Part shown: one piece after another, positions 50,873-60,692 of the stretch
How positions within the stretch are numbered: position 1 is the stretch's first letter
Layout: every line of letters begins with the position of its first letter
Assembly: GCF_900108515.1 (NCBI RefSeq)
Contig: NZ_FNWW01000005.1
Coordinates: 248,001-312,000 of the forward strand
DNA from: Halobacillus karajensis
Lineage (GTDB): Bacteria; Bacillota; Bacilli; Bacillales; Halobacillaceae
Direction: 5' to 3'
DNA: 64,000 nucleotides
Made by a program: the position numbers and the translations under genes
The notes under the pieces: generated by a model
What the model saw: the letters and a program-made list of their open reading frames with translations, nothing else
Databases searched by the model: none
Told to the model about the DNA's origin: nothing

Positions 50873-52447
50873 ATGCAAAGAGAGGAACTAATAGCTCCTG
50901 AAAGGTACAATGTAGTTTCTGAAATAGAAAATTATGCGAAACAAAAAGGTAGAAAGGCTTTATTATGGTTGAATGAACAAGGGGAGCAAAAGGAAGTTAC
51001 ATATGATCAATTAATGAAAAATGCAAACAAAATTGGAAACGCTTTCCTTGCGCAGGGGTTGAAGCAGGGGGATAAAGTACTTGTTATGATTCCTCGCATA
51101 ATTGAAGCCTATCAAGTTTATTTGGCGGCGCTTAAAATAGGACTGGTAGTGATACCCAGCTCCGAAATGCTGCGGACAAAAGATTTACAATATAGAATAT
51201 CCCATGGAGAGGTCAGTGGAGTTATCAGTTATTATCCTTACACGGATCAATTTCTTAGTGTGAACGAATATGATCGTTTAATAACCTTTTCAGTAGGCGG
51301 GTCAAAAGAAGGCTGGATGGACCTTGATGCGCTTATGGATGATTATAGTGAGGAACTACCATTAGCTGATACATCAAGAGAAGATATGGCTTTTCTATCC
51401 TATACATCAGGGACGACAGGTAATCCAAAAGGTGTGGTGCATTCTCATGGTTGGGGATATGCCCATTTAAAAACAGCAGCTGACAAATGGCTTGCCATTC
51501 AAGATGGGGATACGGTTTGGGCGACCGCTGGTCCTGGCTGGCAGAAGTGGATTTGGAGTCCCTTCTTATCGGTACTTGGAAAAGGAGCACAAGGTTTAGT
51601 ATATCAAGGGAAGTTCAACCCTAAAAGATACTTAACCCTTATGGATGCTCATGATGTGAATGTTCTTTGCTGTACACCTACCGAATACCGTTTGATGGCA
51701 AAAGTAGATAACCTTTCTGAGTACAAGTTAGAAGGTTTGCACAGCGCAGTTTCGGCTGGTGAACCATTAAATCGTGAAGTCATTGATACGTTTAAGAACC
51801 ACTTTAACGTGACTGTGCGAGATGGCTATGGACAGACGGAAAATACCCTTCTCGTAGGAATAATGAAGGATATGGAAGTCCGCCCTGGTTCAATGGGGAG
51901 GCCGACTCCAGGGAACCAGGTGGAAATCATTGATGAAATGGGCACACCGGTGGGACCAGGTGAAGTTGGAGATATTGCTGTCCATCTCGATACGCCAGCC
52001 CTGTTTAAAGAGTATTATAAGGACTCAGAACGTACCAAAATGTCCAGACGTGGAAATTATTATATAACCGGCGATCAGGCAAAGAAGGATGAAGACGGCT
52101 ACTTTTGGTTTGAAGGACGAAGTGATGATATTATTATTAGTTCGGGATATACGATCGGACCTTTCGAAGTAGAGGATGCTCTTGTTAAACATGAGTCCGT
52201 TCAGGAGTGTGCGGTTGTAGCAAGTCCAGATGAAGTTCGTGGGACTGTGGTAAAAGCTTATGTTGTTCTGCAAAGTGGGTTTGAAGGAGATAATGGATTG
52301 GTTGAAGAACTCCAAAGTTATGTTAAAGAACTAACGGCTCCATATAAATATCCAAGGAAAATAGAGTTTATCCAGGAACTCCCTAAAACGACATCTGGAA
52401 AAATCCGCAGGGTCGAACTTAGACAAAAAGAGAATGTAACCAAATAA
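50873..52447 (+). CDS. Acyl-CoA synthetase (AMP-forming, medium-chain/MbcS-like)
   Basis: The 524-residue adenylate-forming enzyme has the P-loop FLSYTSGTTGNPKGV, A5 motif RDGYGQTE, A7 YYITGDQAKKDEDGYF and A10 LPKTTSGKIRR with the catalytic Lys. The A3-A8 pattern and length are of the acetyl/medium-chain acyl-CoA synthetase group (YtcI/MbcS-like), which activates a short or medium fatty acid with ATP and CoA. GAGGAGG precedes the ATG. It may belong to the same regulon as the acyl-CoA cluster. A terminator follows. Confidence 0.9.
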   Translation: MQREELIAPERYNVVSEIENYAKQKGRKALLWLNEQGEQKEVTYDQLMKNANKIGNAFLAQGLKQGDKVLVMIPRIIEAYQVYLAALKIGLVVIPSSEMLRTKDLQYRISHGEVSGVISYYPYTDQFLSVNEYDRLITFSVGGSKEGWMDLDALMDDYSEELPLADTSREDMAFLSYTSGTTGNPKGVVHSHGWGYAHLKTAADKWLAIQDGDTVWATAGPGWQKWIWSPFLSVLGKGAQGLVYQGKFNPKRYLTLMDAHDVNVLCCTPTEYRLMAKVDNLSEYKLEGLHSAVSAGEPLNREVIDTFKNHFNVTVRDGYGQTENTLLVGIMKDMEVRPGSMGRPTPGNQVEIIDEMGTPVGPGEVGDIAVHLDTPALFKEYYKDSERTKMSRRGNYYITGDQAKKDEDGYFWFEGRSDDIIISSGYTIGPFEVEDALVKHESVQECAVVASPDEVRGTVVKAYVVLQSGFEGDNGLVEELQSYVKELTAPYKYPRKIEFIQELPKTTSGKIRRVELRQKENVTK

Positions 52448-52468
52448 CCGATTTATTTATAATAGTTG

Positions 52469-52503
52469 CCTGAAGGTCCTCATCGATCTTCAGGTTTGTT
52501 TTT
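52469..52503 (+). terminator. Terminator after the acyl-CoA synthetase gene
   Basis: CCTGAAG pairs with CTTCAGG, followed by TTTGTTTTT. Confidence 0.75.
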
Positions 52504-52537
52504 CTTAGGCCCAATTAAACAGCAGAGTTGTTTTTTT

Positions 52538-52672
52538 ATGCTCCCTTATCCAGAACCATCCGTTTCGAGATGTTTAGGGTGTGCCGTTATGTTTGACAGC
52601 GTTTGGAGGTCCGGGAAATCACTCGCTTTCCATGGGTGTACGGTGAGTTCCCTCGGACTAAAGCCCTGTGGG
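52538..52672. repeat. Non-coding repeat, copy A
   Basis: This stretch shares with 61757-61976 a left module (ATGCTCCC.TATCC, then CGTTTCGAGAT 23 bp from its start) in the same orientation. An inner module is shared in inverted orientation: GACTAAAGCC at 52656-52665 and CTCGCTTTCC at 52622-52631. It lies between a terminator and the next gene and holds no frame. Confidence 0.6.
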
Positions 52673-52736
52673 ATTTGCGTTTCTAGAGTTGATTGATTTT
52701 AAAATATAGTTTAATTAAGTGAGGGAGGAAAAAAGC

Positions 52737-53162
52737 ATGATACGAACGGTAAGGGTAGGGGATGCAGGGAAGTTAGTCCCTTTGATGAAGGATCTGGGAT
52801 ACCCATCAACAAAAGAACAAATGAAAAAACGTTTAACACGGATTTTATCAAAAGGGGATTTTAAGACATTTGTGTGGGAAGAATATAATGAACTATTGGG
52901 CATGATCGGTATGACTTATTGTGAGGCCTATCACACTGATGACCCTCATGTACGTGTGATTGCGTTTGTCGTTCGCGAATCTGCGCAAGGGAAAGGTATT
53001 GGGAAACAGCTCATGCAAAAGGCTGAAAATTGGGCACTTCAAACAGGCGCTAAAACAATCATGTTAAATAGCGGAAACAGAGATGATAGAGAAAGCGCTC
53101 ATCATATATACCATCAATTAGGTTTTGAAGGAAGAGCTACTGGTTTTTATAAAAAGATATAA
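52737..53162 (+). CDS. GNAT-family N-acetyltransferase
   Basis: The 141-residue protein has the acetyl-CoA site VRVIAFVVRESAQGKGIGKQ (R/Q-x-x-G-x-G) and the C-terminal NRDDRESAHHIYHQLGF. The substrate is unknown. AGGGAGG precedes the ATG at 52737. It is 43 bp upstream of the RNase H-like gene and probably in one transcript. Confidence 0.87.
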   Translation: MIRTVRVGDAGKLVPLMKDLGYPSTKEQMKKRLTRILSKGDFKTFVWEEYNELLGMIGMTYCEAYHTDDPHVRVIAFVVRESAQGKGIGKQLMQKAENWALQTGAKTIMLNSGNRDDRESAHHIYHQLGFEGRATGFYKKI

Positions 53163-53205
53163 AACGAATAGCATTCCGAATACAGTAGAGAAAGGCGTGA
53201 AAAAA

Positions 53206-53862
53206 GTGAAAGTTTGGATTGAAGTTACATATCGAACGCCAAAAAAGACGAAAACGTTTTTTAAATCTGACGAAATGACAATTGGTGATGCATTATTGAT
53301 TGCAGAAGATTTGGAGAAAATAGGGCGTGCTGAGACGATTACTTTTATAGATCAATATGATACAACGTGGAAGCGGAAAGATTTGCAGAAGTATTTACAT
53401 GGCTTAGAAACAGAGCCCCATAATATAACGGTCTTTTTTGATGGTGGGTTTAATAGAGATGACAGAAGATCCGGACTTGGCTGCGTCATTTATTATGAAC
53501 AAAGTGGGAAAGCGATGCGTTTAAGAAGGAATGCCTTAGTAGATGAATTACGTACAAATAATGAAGCGGAATACGCGGCGCTTCACTTAGCTATTCAAGA
53601 ATTAGATTTTATGGGAGTCCATCATTTGCCTGTTCGTTTTTTAGGTGATTCACAAGTGGTAGTGAAACAATTGAATGATGAATGGCCGACAATGGAGGAT
53701 TCATTGAATGAGTGGGCGGACAGGATTGAGAATAAACTTAATCAAATGGGGATTACTCCCTCTTATGAAACCATTTCAAGGAAAGATAACCGCGAAGCGG
53801 ATCGACTTGCTACTCAAGCTTTAAATGGAGTGGAGGTAACAAGTAGAGTAGAGATAGATTAA
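53206..53862 (+). CDS. RNase H-like (reverse-transcriptase-like RNase HI) protein
   Basis: The 218-residue protein has an N-terminal domain of about 75 residues (VWIEVTYRTPKKTKTFF) not seen in RNase HI. An RNase H domain follows with all four acidic residues: FFDGGFN, NNEAEYAALHLAI, FLGDSQVVVKQL and KDNREADRLATQAL. It should cut RNA in RNA-DNA hybrids; some Bacillus paralogues are inactive in vitro. GTG at 53206 is chosen with AGAAAGG about 8 bp upstream. Confidence 0.85.
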   Translation: MKVWIEVTYRTPKKTKTFFKSDEMTIGDALLIAEDLEKIGRAETITFIDQYDTTWKRKDLQKYLHGLETEPHNITVFFDGGFNRDDRRSGLGCVIYYEQSGKAMRLRRNALVDELRTNNEAEYAALHLAIQELDFMGVHHLPVRFLGDSQVVVKQLNDEWPTMEDSLNEWADRIENKLNQMGITPSYETISRKDNREADRLATQALNGVEVTSRVEID

Positions 53863-53915
53863 AAATCTGAGAAAACAAAATGGAATGAGCGCCTGGAGAC
53901 TTTCGGCTTTAGGAA

Positions 53916-54410
53916 TCACGCATGAATGGACACTGGCGTCCCAACAGGAATGATTTGGGATAATTCTTCTACGTCTTTATTGTACATTCGGATACACCCT
54001 TTCGATACTGCCTTTCCGATAGAGTCGGGGGCATTTGTTCCATGAATTCCGTAATGTTGCTTGGAAAGGCTCATCCACATGGTACCAAAGGGTCCGCCAG
54101 GGTTCGGTGCTTTATTAATAATATAGAATTCTCCTGTTGGTGTGTCATAGAGCATTCGACCAACAGCAATGGGATACTCTTTTTGTATGGTGCCGTTTTT
54201 GTATAAACGCAGCCGCCGATTGTTGATGGATACATCAATTCGATAAGGAATTGTTTCTGGATTGGGAAGTCCAGGGATAGTAATCTTTTGACTTGGAAAG
54301 ATGATATTAGGATTTGATAGTTGATTAGCGGCTAGGATATCCCTTAAGGGAGTTCGGTAATCTCTAGAAATCTGGGCTAGTGTTTCCCCGGGTTTTACCG
54401 TATGAATCAT
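53916..54410 (-). CDS. L,D-transpeptidase with LysM domain (YkuD type)
   Basis: The 164-residue protein starts with a LysM domain ([19 protein letters not shown]) and continues with a YkuD catalytic domain. The active site [20 protein letters not shown] holds the His and the Cys. It forms 3-3 (L,D) crosslinks in peptidoglycan, in Bacillus mostly in the spore. No signal peptide is visible, as for B. subtilis YkuD. AGAGGTG precedes the ATG. Confidence 0.92.
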   Translation of the reverse strand: MIHTVKPGETLAQISRDYRTPLRDILAANQLSNPNIIFPSQKITIPGLPNPETIPYRIDVSINNRRLRLYKNGTIQKEYPIAVGRMLYDTPTGEFYIINKAPNPGGPFGTMWMSLSKQHYGIHGTNAPDSIGKAVSKGCIRMYNKDVEELSQIIPVGTPVSIHA

Positions 54411-54498
54411 CTTTTCACCTCTTTTATTAGTTTTATATCATCTTATGTAAAAGATCTACAGTTTTTCCTTTCAAGTGCTGAAAAAGATTTTTACTGAT

Positions 54499-54532
54499 GA
54501 AAAAAGCTCTAGATTCCTAGAGCTTTTTTTTG
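54499..54532 (-). terminator. Terminator of purU
   Basis: AAAAAGCTCTAG and CTAGAGCTTTTT form a perfect stem with a 4-nt loop and T runs on both strands. It lies just after the purU stop on the minus strand. Confidence 0.9.
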
Positions 54533-54550
54533 GCTGATCTCATTTATTTA

Positions 54551-55450
54551 TTACAGAACAATCGTTTTGTTTTTGTGTACGAGGACACGATCTTCAATAT
54601 CCCATTTAACAGCACGGTTGAGAACGCTTCTCTCGATCAACCTTCCTTTTTTCTTTAAATCATGGACATTGTTCCGGTGATCCACCCTGATGACATCCTG
54701 CTCGATAATCGGTCCTTCATCTAAGTCGTCTGTGACATAGTGGGAAGTGGCCCCGATTAATTTTACTCCTCTTTTATATGCACGCTTATGAGGGTTAGCC
54801 CCGATAAAGGCAGGCAGGAAGGAATGGTGAATATTAATGATTTTGGATGGATGTCTGTCCACGAAATTCGGTGTTAGAATCTGCATGTATCTGGCAAGAA
54901 CAATTAAATCAATATCGTATTCTTCAAGTAATTCCAATTGTTTTTCTTCTACTTCTTTGCGAATATCTTTATTTGCCGGGATGTAGTAAAAAGGAATTCC
55001 GAAAGACTCAACAATGTCTCTTGCCGTTTCATGATTACTGATTACAAGAGGAATATCAGTGACAAGATTGCCACTTTCCCATTCATACAAAAGTTCACGT
55101 AAACAATGTAATTCTTTAGAAACGAAAATAGCTGTTCGCTTTAATTCATGCAAGAATGTCATACGCCAAGTCATCCCAAATTGCTCGGCAATTGTATGAA
55201 AATTTATTTTTAGGTTTTCCTCTTTCTCCTTCATATTTTCTGAAGCAAATACAATTCTTAAGAAAAATGTCCCTTCTTCATGATCAGTCGTATACTGGTT
55301 GGATTCAACAATATTAGCCCCATGCTCATATAAAAACCTAGAAATACACGATACAATACCTGGTTGATCCGGACAACTGACGAGTAGTCGGGCTTTATCT
55401 TCGTTTTTTGTCAAGAAATGCTGGATTTGTTGTTTTGTTGAAGTCAACAA
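54551..55450 (-). CDS. purU: Formyltetrahydrofolate deformylase
   Basis: The 299-residue protein has an N-terminal ACT domain (RLLVSCPDQPGIVSCISRFL) and a C-terminal formyltransferase-fold domain. The catalytic set is visible as Asn/His in KIINIHHSFLPAFIGANPH and Asp in TDDLDEGPII. It hydrolyses 10-formyl-THF to formate and THF, balancing one-carbon pools. TTG start with AAGGAAGGG upstream. Monocistronic. Confidence 0.94.
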   Translation of the reverse strand: MLTSTKQQIQHFLTKNEDKARLLVSCPDQPGIVSCISRFLYEHGANIVESNQYTTDHEEGTFFLRIVFASENMKEKEENLKINFHTIAEQFGMTWRMTFLHELKRTAIFVSKELHCLRELLYEWESGNLVTDIPLVISNHETARDIVESFGIPFYYIPANKDIRKEVEEKQLELLEEYDIDLIVLARYMQILTPNFVDRHPSKIINIHHSFLPAFIGANPHKRAYKRGVKLIGATSHYVTDDLDEGPIIEQDVIRVDHRNNVHDLKKKGRLIERSVLNRAVKWDIEDRVLVHKNKTIVL

Positions 55451-55590
55451 TGATCACCCTTCCTTTTTGTTGCCACAATTATAGTCGAGTATTTGGTGTT
55501 TGGGAAGCTTTCCATGTTTGAAAATGGGGAAATACGGATACATTCACCATGGAACGGTCAGAAAATATTATTCATAATAAAGGGGATATT

Positions 55591-57018
55591 ATGATGCGCA
55601 ACTATTTAAAGCATTATATAAACGGTGAGTGGATAGAGTCAACAGGAAATGAAATTGAAGAGGTCATTAACCCGGCAACTGAGGAAGTTATAGGGAAAAT
55701 TAGTCTGGGGACGAACGAAGATTTGGATAAAGCCGTTCAGGCGGCACGTGATGCTTTTCCTTCTTTTTCTCAAACATCTAAAGAGAAAAGAATTGAATTA
55801 TTAAAAGAAATTGCAGCGGAATATGAAAACCGTAAGGAGGACATTGTCGAAACCATTACCGATGAATTAGGTTCTCCAAAGTCGATATCAGAAAATGTCC
55901 ACTATATGATGGGCTATAATCACTTCTCACAAGCAGCTGAATCTTTGAAGAATTTTTCATTCATTGAGGATCGCGGAGGACACACGGTGATGAAAGATAC
56001 GGTAGGAGTTAGTGGTTTAATTACCCCGTGGAACTTCCCGACCAATCAAACATCTACCAAAATTGCGAGCGCATTTGCTGCAGGGAGTCCGGTCATTCTC
56101 AAACCAGCCGAAGTAACTCCATTTGCAGCTATCATATTAACAGAAATTTTCGATAAGGTAGGCGTGCCTAAAGGTGCGTTCAACTTAGTAAATGGATCCG
56201 GATCAGTCATTGGTGATGGAATCAGCTCCCACCCTGGTATTGATTTTGTATCCTTTACAGGCTCTGGGGCAGTCGGTAAGAAGGTAATGCAGAATGCCTC
56301 AGAGCGAATCGCGAATGTTGCTTTAGAACTTGGCGGAAAATCTCCGCTTGTAGTCCTAGAAGATGCCGATGTGGAAGAGGCTGCTAGGGCTGCTGTCAGT
56401 CATATCGCAACAAATAGTGGTCAGGTTTGTTCAGCAGCTACAAGAGTGTTAGTTCCTTCTTCTATGAAAAAATCCTTCGAGGAAGCGGTACAAAAAGTGC
56501 TTCCTGAATATCCGGTAGGGAACCCTAGAGAAGACAACCATATTGGTCCATTGGTTTCCCAGAAACAATGGGATACGGTCCAGTCTTATATTAAAAAAGG
56601 ACAAGAAGAGGCGACGCTTCTTGTTGGCGGAACTGGAAAACCTGAAGGGGTAGAAAAAGGATACTATGCAAAACCAACAGTGTTCACAGACGTGGATAAC
56701 GATATGGTCATTGCTCAAGAAGAAATTTTCGGTCCAGTTACGTGTCTGATCACATATGACACCGTCGAGGAAGCGATTGAAATTGCAAATGATACGAAGT
56801 ATGGTTTAGCCGGTTATGTTTTTGGTGAGGATGAACAGACATTGGTGAAGGTTGCCTCAGCCCTTAAAGCTGGACGTGTGAAGATCAATGATGCGAAAGC
56901 AGACTTTGCAGCTCCATTCGGTGGTTACAAACAATCAGGAATTGGGAGAGAATGGGGCGATTATGGGATCGAAGAGTATTTAGAAATAAAAACTATTTTA
57001 GGTTATCCGAAGAAATAA
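55591..57018 (+). CDS. NAD(P)-dependent aldehyde dehydrogenase
   Basis: The 475-residue ALDH-superfamily enzyme has the cofactor loop [27 protein letters not shown], the catalytic Glu in ALELGGKSP, the catalytic Cys in [12 protein letters not shown] and EEIFGPV. It oxidises an aldehyde to acid. Betaine-aldehyde, succinate-semialdehyde and other substrates cannot be told apart here. The ATG at 55591 (or the next, 55594) follows AAAGGGGAT; an ATG at 55549 has no ribosome site. A terminator follows. Confidence 0.9.
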   Translation: MMRNYLKHYINGEWIESTGNEIEEVINPATEEVIGKISLGTNEDLDKAVQAARDAFPSFSQTSKEKRIELLKEIAAEYENRKEDIVETITDELGSPKSISENVHYMMGYNHFSQAAESLKNFSFIEDRGGHTVMKDTVGVSGLITPWNFPTNQTSTKIASAFAAGSPVILKPAEVTPFAAIILTEIFDKVGVPKGAFNLVNGSGSVIGDGISSHPGIDFVSFTGSGAVGKKVMQNASERIANVALELGGKSPLVVLEDADVEEAARAAVSHIATNSGQVCSAATRVLVPSSMKKSFEEAVQKVLPEYPVGNPREDNHIGPLVSQKQWDTVQSYIKKGQEEATLLVGGTGKPEGVEKGYYAKPTVFTDVDNDMVIAQEEIFGPVTCLITYDTVEEAIEIANDTKYGLAGYVFGEDEQTLVKVASALKAGRVKINDAKADFAAPFGGYKQSGIGREWGDYGIEEYLEIKTILGYPKK

Positions 57019-57022
57019 AACG

Positions 57023-57058
57023 AAAAAAGGATGGGATGTTGCCTTCCATCCTTTTTTC
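57023..57058 (+). terminator. Terminator after the aldehyde dehydrogenase gene
   Basis: AAAAAAGGATGG pairs with CCATCCTTTTTT across an 11-nt loop. Confidence 0.9.
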
Positions 57059-57493
57059 TTGTTTCCTTAGGAAGTGTTCCTGAAAGGTTCTGATATACAC
57101 CCCCCTGCTTGTGGAGAGGGGATTACATAGTGACACAGGATATAAAGGGGAAATATTTGAGAAACTTCATAGATTCGTATAGCCAGTTGATGAAAGCACC
57201 CATATCACTGGCTTTTTTGAATGACATGCTATTATAACATTCATGATATACATGCCTTAATGAGTAGACTTGGGTTAGAATTAGTGGGCCTTCTTTCAAA
57301 TTCTTAACCGATTTTCTCCTGATATAAAAAGTGCTTAGGTTAAATTCAATTGTGAGAGTATGCCGCCTGGGGTTTCTCTTATTCCATGCTTATCGCAGGG
57401 GCCTTCATCCAGGTTTGTCTTTCCTTGGGGGATGAGATTGTAATATACTTGGGAAGTATAAATGCAATGGGGGAATGAAGGAGGTTTAGGCAC
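57059..57493. other. Gene-free stretch with an orphan hairpin
   Basis: No supported gene is present. A terminator-like hairpin lies at 57181-57218 (AGCCAGT with ACTGGCT followed by TTTTTT), with no gene to terminate unless the aldehyde dehydrogenase transcript reads through. The last 40 bp are the leader of the next gene. Confidence 0.45.
57181..57218 (+). terminator. Orphan terminator-like hairpin
   Basis: AGCCAGT-N19-ACTGGCT followed by six T residues; the loop is large. Confidence 0.45.
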
Positions 57494-57748
57494 GTGAATA
57501 AATGGTTTACCCATATCTTCAACATCATTGTTGGAATCCTGATAGTCATTGAAGGCTCTGTATATATATTTATGAATAATAAAGATGGAGAATTGCACTT
57601 GCGTAGTATTATTATGACTATCCTATTGTTAGTGGCATGGGGGATGTCTTATCGCAAACAATTAATCAGCGAAAACTCAAGTGCTTGGCTGATTGTAACC
57701 ATTATTATCCTTATACCTATGATTCTGCCCTGGTTATTCTTTATTTAA
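57494..57748 (+). CDS. Small membrane protein, 84 aa
   Basis: Three hydrophobic segments are visible (IFNIIVGILIVIEGSVYIFM, IIMTILLLVAWGMSY, WLIVTIIILIPMILPWLFF). The AAGGAGGT ribosome site is 8 bp before the GTG, so it is likely real. No family recognised. It converges with the next small gene, overlapping by 4 bp. Confidence 0.65.
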   Translation: MNKWFTHIFNIIVGILIVIEGSVYIFMNNKDGELHLRSIIMTILLLVAWGMSYRKQLISENSSAWLIVTIIILIPMILPWLFFI

Positions 57749-58017
57749 GCAAGCCACCTGAAAAGGCTGATACTTGCAAATAACAATGCGGATATCAAAT
57801 AAATATATCCAAACAGTTGAGATTTTCCTTCTTCACTGTTCGTTTCAACGGCTCCTGAGAAGACAAAAAATAGAATACCAATAATATACAGAGTGATTTC
57901 AATAGCGGAGAATGGAGGTTTTTTTAATAAAAGCCACCATTCGATCGGAAATGCTGTAAAAAGTGGGAGGTATAAAGGATCCAAATAATCTTCCCACTTT
58001 TTCTTTTGTTTTCTCAC
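57745..58017 (-). CDS. Small membrane protein, 90 aa
   Basis: The protein has three hydrophobic stretches (LPLFTAFPIEWWLLL, EITLYIIGILFFVFSGAV, FGYIYLISALLFASISLF). GTG at 58017 has TAGGAGG 7 bp upstream; an ATG at 58083 lies before this ribosome site. I recognise no family. Confidence 0.6.
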   Translation of the reverse strand: MRKQKKKWEDYLDPLYLPLFTAFPIEWWLLLKKPPFSAIEITLYIIGILFFVFSGAVETNSEEGKSQLFGYIYLISALLFASISLFRWLA

Positions 58018-58267
58018 ATTACTTCCTCCTAGGTTCCACAAAGGGTCTCCATTTACTTTCTCCTTTCTATTTCCTTTTGTCAAACAAAGACAATATTCCA
58101 GTTATTTTTAATCAAATAGTGGATAAAGGTTCCCAGCTTCATTGCCCTATCATACGTCACTTGGTACAATGGTGCTCGTGTGTTTTTCTTCCATTACATA
58201 ACTCCGTAAATACGAATGAATTCCTTATTGCAGAACAAACTAAAAACTGAAGAAGTAGAAAGGATGT

Positions 58268-59899
58268 ATGTCATTGAAAACAAAATTAATTGATTGGCCG
58301 ACGTTTATCGGTGCCCTGATATTACTACTGGGTGTGACACTTCCCTTGATTCTATTCCCGGAAGCAGGAAAAGAGGTTGTTTCCCAGGCGAATACATTCA
58401 TGACAAAAAACTTCGGTGTCCTTTATATGATTATGGGCTTTATCATCTTTGCTTTCCTGGTTTATGTTGCTTTCAGTAAAAATGGATCCATTAAACTTGG
58501 GGATGAAGGAGAAAAGCCGGAATTTAATACTTTCTCATGGGCAGCGATGTTATTTGCTGCGGGTATCGGTTCCAGTATCCTGTATTGGGCGGTCATTGAG
58601 TGGGTGTATTACTATCAAGGCCCTCCTTTTGGAGTGGAACCAGAATCGAATGAAGCCATTCAATGGGCCTCTGCCTATGGGATTTTCCACTGGGGACCGA
58701 TTGCCTGGGCCATTTATACATTGCCAGCCTTACCTATTGCCTATTTCTATTATGTCCGAAAGAAACCTGTCCTTAAGGTTAGTGAAGCCGTACGTCCCGT
58801 TTTAGGGAAATCTGTGGACGGGCCGATTGGAAATATCATCGATGTGTTATTTATGTTCGGTCTATTAGGTGGAGCAGGTACCACCCTTGCCCTTGGTACC
58901 CCAATGATTGCTGAGGGGATAAACAGCTTAACTGGAATACCTGCTAATTTAGGAATGAAAACGGCCATTATGTTACTGTGCACCGTGATATTTGCCATCA
59001 GCTCCTATTCAGGACTTAAGCGCGGGATCAAAGTATTGAGTGATATAAACCTGTGGTTATCCATCTTTCTACTTTTATTTATCTTTATCTTTGGACCGAC
59101 AAGATTTATTAGTGAAACGACTTTTAACTCACTTGGAATCTTAGCCGATAACTTCTTTAAAATGGCGACATGGATGGAACCGTTTGGAGACTTGGCTAAC
59201 TTCGAAGAAACAGGATTTCCAGAGTCTTGGACCATTTTCTACTGGGCTTGGTGGCTTGTTTACGCCCCATTTGTCGGCTTGTTCGTAGCGAGAATTTCAA
59301 GGGGGAGAACAATTCGGCAAATGGTTCTCGGGACAATGGTCTATGGAACACTTGGCTGTGTGTTGTTCTTCGGGATTATGGGGAACTTTGGTTTATACAT
59401 GCAGTTGACAGGACAGTTTGATGCGATTGCATTTATGGATGCGAATGGAGCGCCTGCTACCATCATTGAAATCATCCATCAGTTGCCGTTGGCGAAATTC
59501 ATGGTACTGCTCTTCACCATTCTGGCCATTATTTTCCTTGCCACGACTTTTGATTCATCTTCTTATATCCTTGCTTCTGTGGTACAGAAGAGTGTGGAAG
59601 GAGAACCATTAAGGTGGAACCGATTGTTCTGGGCATTTGCATTGTGTGTAATGCCATTGGCACTCATGTTCCTTGGAGGATTGGATACCTTACAAACAGC
59701 TAGTATTGTCGGTGGTTTCCCACTCATAATCATTATGTTCTTACTTGCATGGTCGTTCATGAGGGCTTCCAATACAGATATCCGTGAATCAGACGATTAT
59801 GAACCGAGTACCATCCACATTAAACGTTGGAGAGAACGTAAGAAGAAGAAAAAACGCTCTGCTCTTGAAGCGCTGGAAGACAAACCAGATCAAGATTAA
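58268..59899 (+). CDS. BCCT-family transporter (glycine betaine/choline/carnitine type)
   Basis: The 543-residue carrier has 12 membrane helices. The BCCT signature lies in FYWAWWLVYAPFVGLFVARI followed by SRGRTIRQMV. The TM3 region MLFAAGIGSSILYWAVIEW and LATTFDSSSYILASV are also family typical. A long basic C-tail (RERKKKKKRSALEALED) may sense osmotic state. It would import compatible solutes with Na+ or H+, in keeping with salt adaptation. The BCCT glycine motif is GIGSSILYW, so the substrate is not clear. ATG at 58268 has a weak AGAAAGG ribosome site. Confidence 0.9.
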   Translation: MSLKTKLIDWPTFIGALILLLGVTLPLILFPEAGKEVVSQANTFMTKNFGVLYMIMGFIIFAFLVYVAFSKNGSIKLGDEGEKPEFNTFSWAAMLFAAGIGSSILYWAVIEWVYYYQGPPFGVEPESNEAIQWASAYGIFHWGPIAWAIYTLPALPIAYFYYVRKKPVLKVSEAVRPVLGKSVDGPIGNIIDVLFMFGLLGGAGTTLALGTPMIAEGINSLTGIPANLGMKTAIMLLCTVIFAISSYSGLKRGIKVLSDINLWLSIFLLLFIFIFGPTRFISETTFNSLGILADNFFKMATWMEPFGDLANFEETGFPESWTIFYWAWWLVYAPFVGLFVARISRGRTIRQMVLGTMVYGTLGCVLFFGIMGNFGLYMQLTGQFDAIAFMDANGAPATIIEIIHQLPLAKFMVLLFTILAIIFLATTFDSSSYILASVVQKSVEGEPLRWNRLFWAFALCVMPLALMFLGGLDTLQTASIVGGFPLIIIMFLLAWSFMRASNTDIRESDDYEPSTIHIKRWRERKKKKKRSALEALEDKPDQD

Positions 59900-59901
59900 T
59901 A

Positions 59902-59966
59902 AGAAAGCCTTCCCAGTGAAATGTAACCTTTGAAAAAGGACATTTTAATAAGGGAAGGCTTTTTCT
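59902..59966. terminator. Long bidirectional terminator hairpin
   Basis: AGAAAGCCTTCCC pairs with GGGAAGGCTTTTTCT, with inner AAATGT and CCTTT pairings. It serves the convergent BCCT and DUF5694 genes. Confidence 0.8.
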
Positions 59967-59973
59967 CAATCGT

Positions 59974-60681
59974 TTAATATGATTTAGGAAGATACTTTGA
60001 AGTGGATGGTATTTGAAAATCCCCGCTTTCGTGCAGAAGTTGTTGAAGTAAGTGAAGATGGTCCCCGCCAATAAGTACAAGGACACGATCATTTCGTTCT
60101 GTTATTCGTGCGATATTGGCTGCAATAGCTAAATCACGATGGTACCATTGCTTTAACCATTGCACACCGATTTGATGCTGACGATCACCTACACGTGTGA
60201 GCTTTATGTAAATGCGCTGTAATTCTTGTATGTAGTCAGGGTTATTTACATATTGAAGAATACCTTTTACCGAATGGTTGCTTTCCATAGTTTTTAACTT
60301 TTTTTGGACCTGAAGAATTTCTTGGAATAGTTCAGGTTGATGCTGCTTCGCCCATTCAAAAACTTGATTTAAAGACGGGCTTGACATATCGACAATTTCA
60401 TCGACAGGATAAATTCTTGGCAACTCTAATTCATAAGCCAGGCGGAATCCGAATTGCTCTACCTCATCGTATGCAGGTGTGAGGCTTCCTTTTTTGAACT
60501 CTTGAAATTTACGGTCCAGCTCTTCTTCAATTAAAAAGGATTTTTCTACAGCCACCTTTGTAGCGTTGTAATCCTTTAATGAGTGGACGACATCCAAAAT
60601 CTCTTCCTGCTGTTCATTTACCTTTTCAGGATCCATGGCCATATGAAATGTACCTACAAGCAAAATTTCTGGTTTTTCCAT
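59974..60681 (-). CDS. DUF5694-family protein
   Basis: The 235-residue protein starts ILLVGTFHMAMDPEKVNEQQ and ends near VLVLIGGDHLHLLQQLL. GTFH and GDHLHLL are the markers of DUF5694, a relative of the TraB/PrgY/GumN putative metal-dependent hydrolase clan. Function unknown. TAAGGAGGTG precedes the ATG. It follows the LLM oxidoreductase gene by 11 bp in one operon. Confidence 0.82.
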   Translation of the reverse strand: MEKPEILLVGTFHMAMDPEKVNEQQEEILDVVHSLKDYNATKVAVEKSFLIEEELDRKFQEFKKGSLTPAYDEVEQFGFRLAYELELPRIYPVDEIVDMSSPSLNQVFEWAKQHQPELFQEILQVQKKLKTMESNHSVKGILQYVNNPDYIQELQRIYIKLTRVGDRQHQIGVQWLKQWYHRDLAIAANIARITERNDRVLVLIGGDHLHLLQQLLHESGDFQIPSTSKYLPKSY

Positions 60682-60692
60682 AACGCACCTCC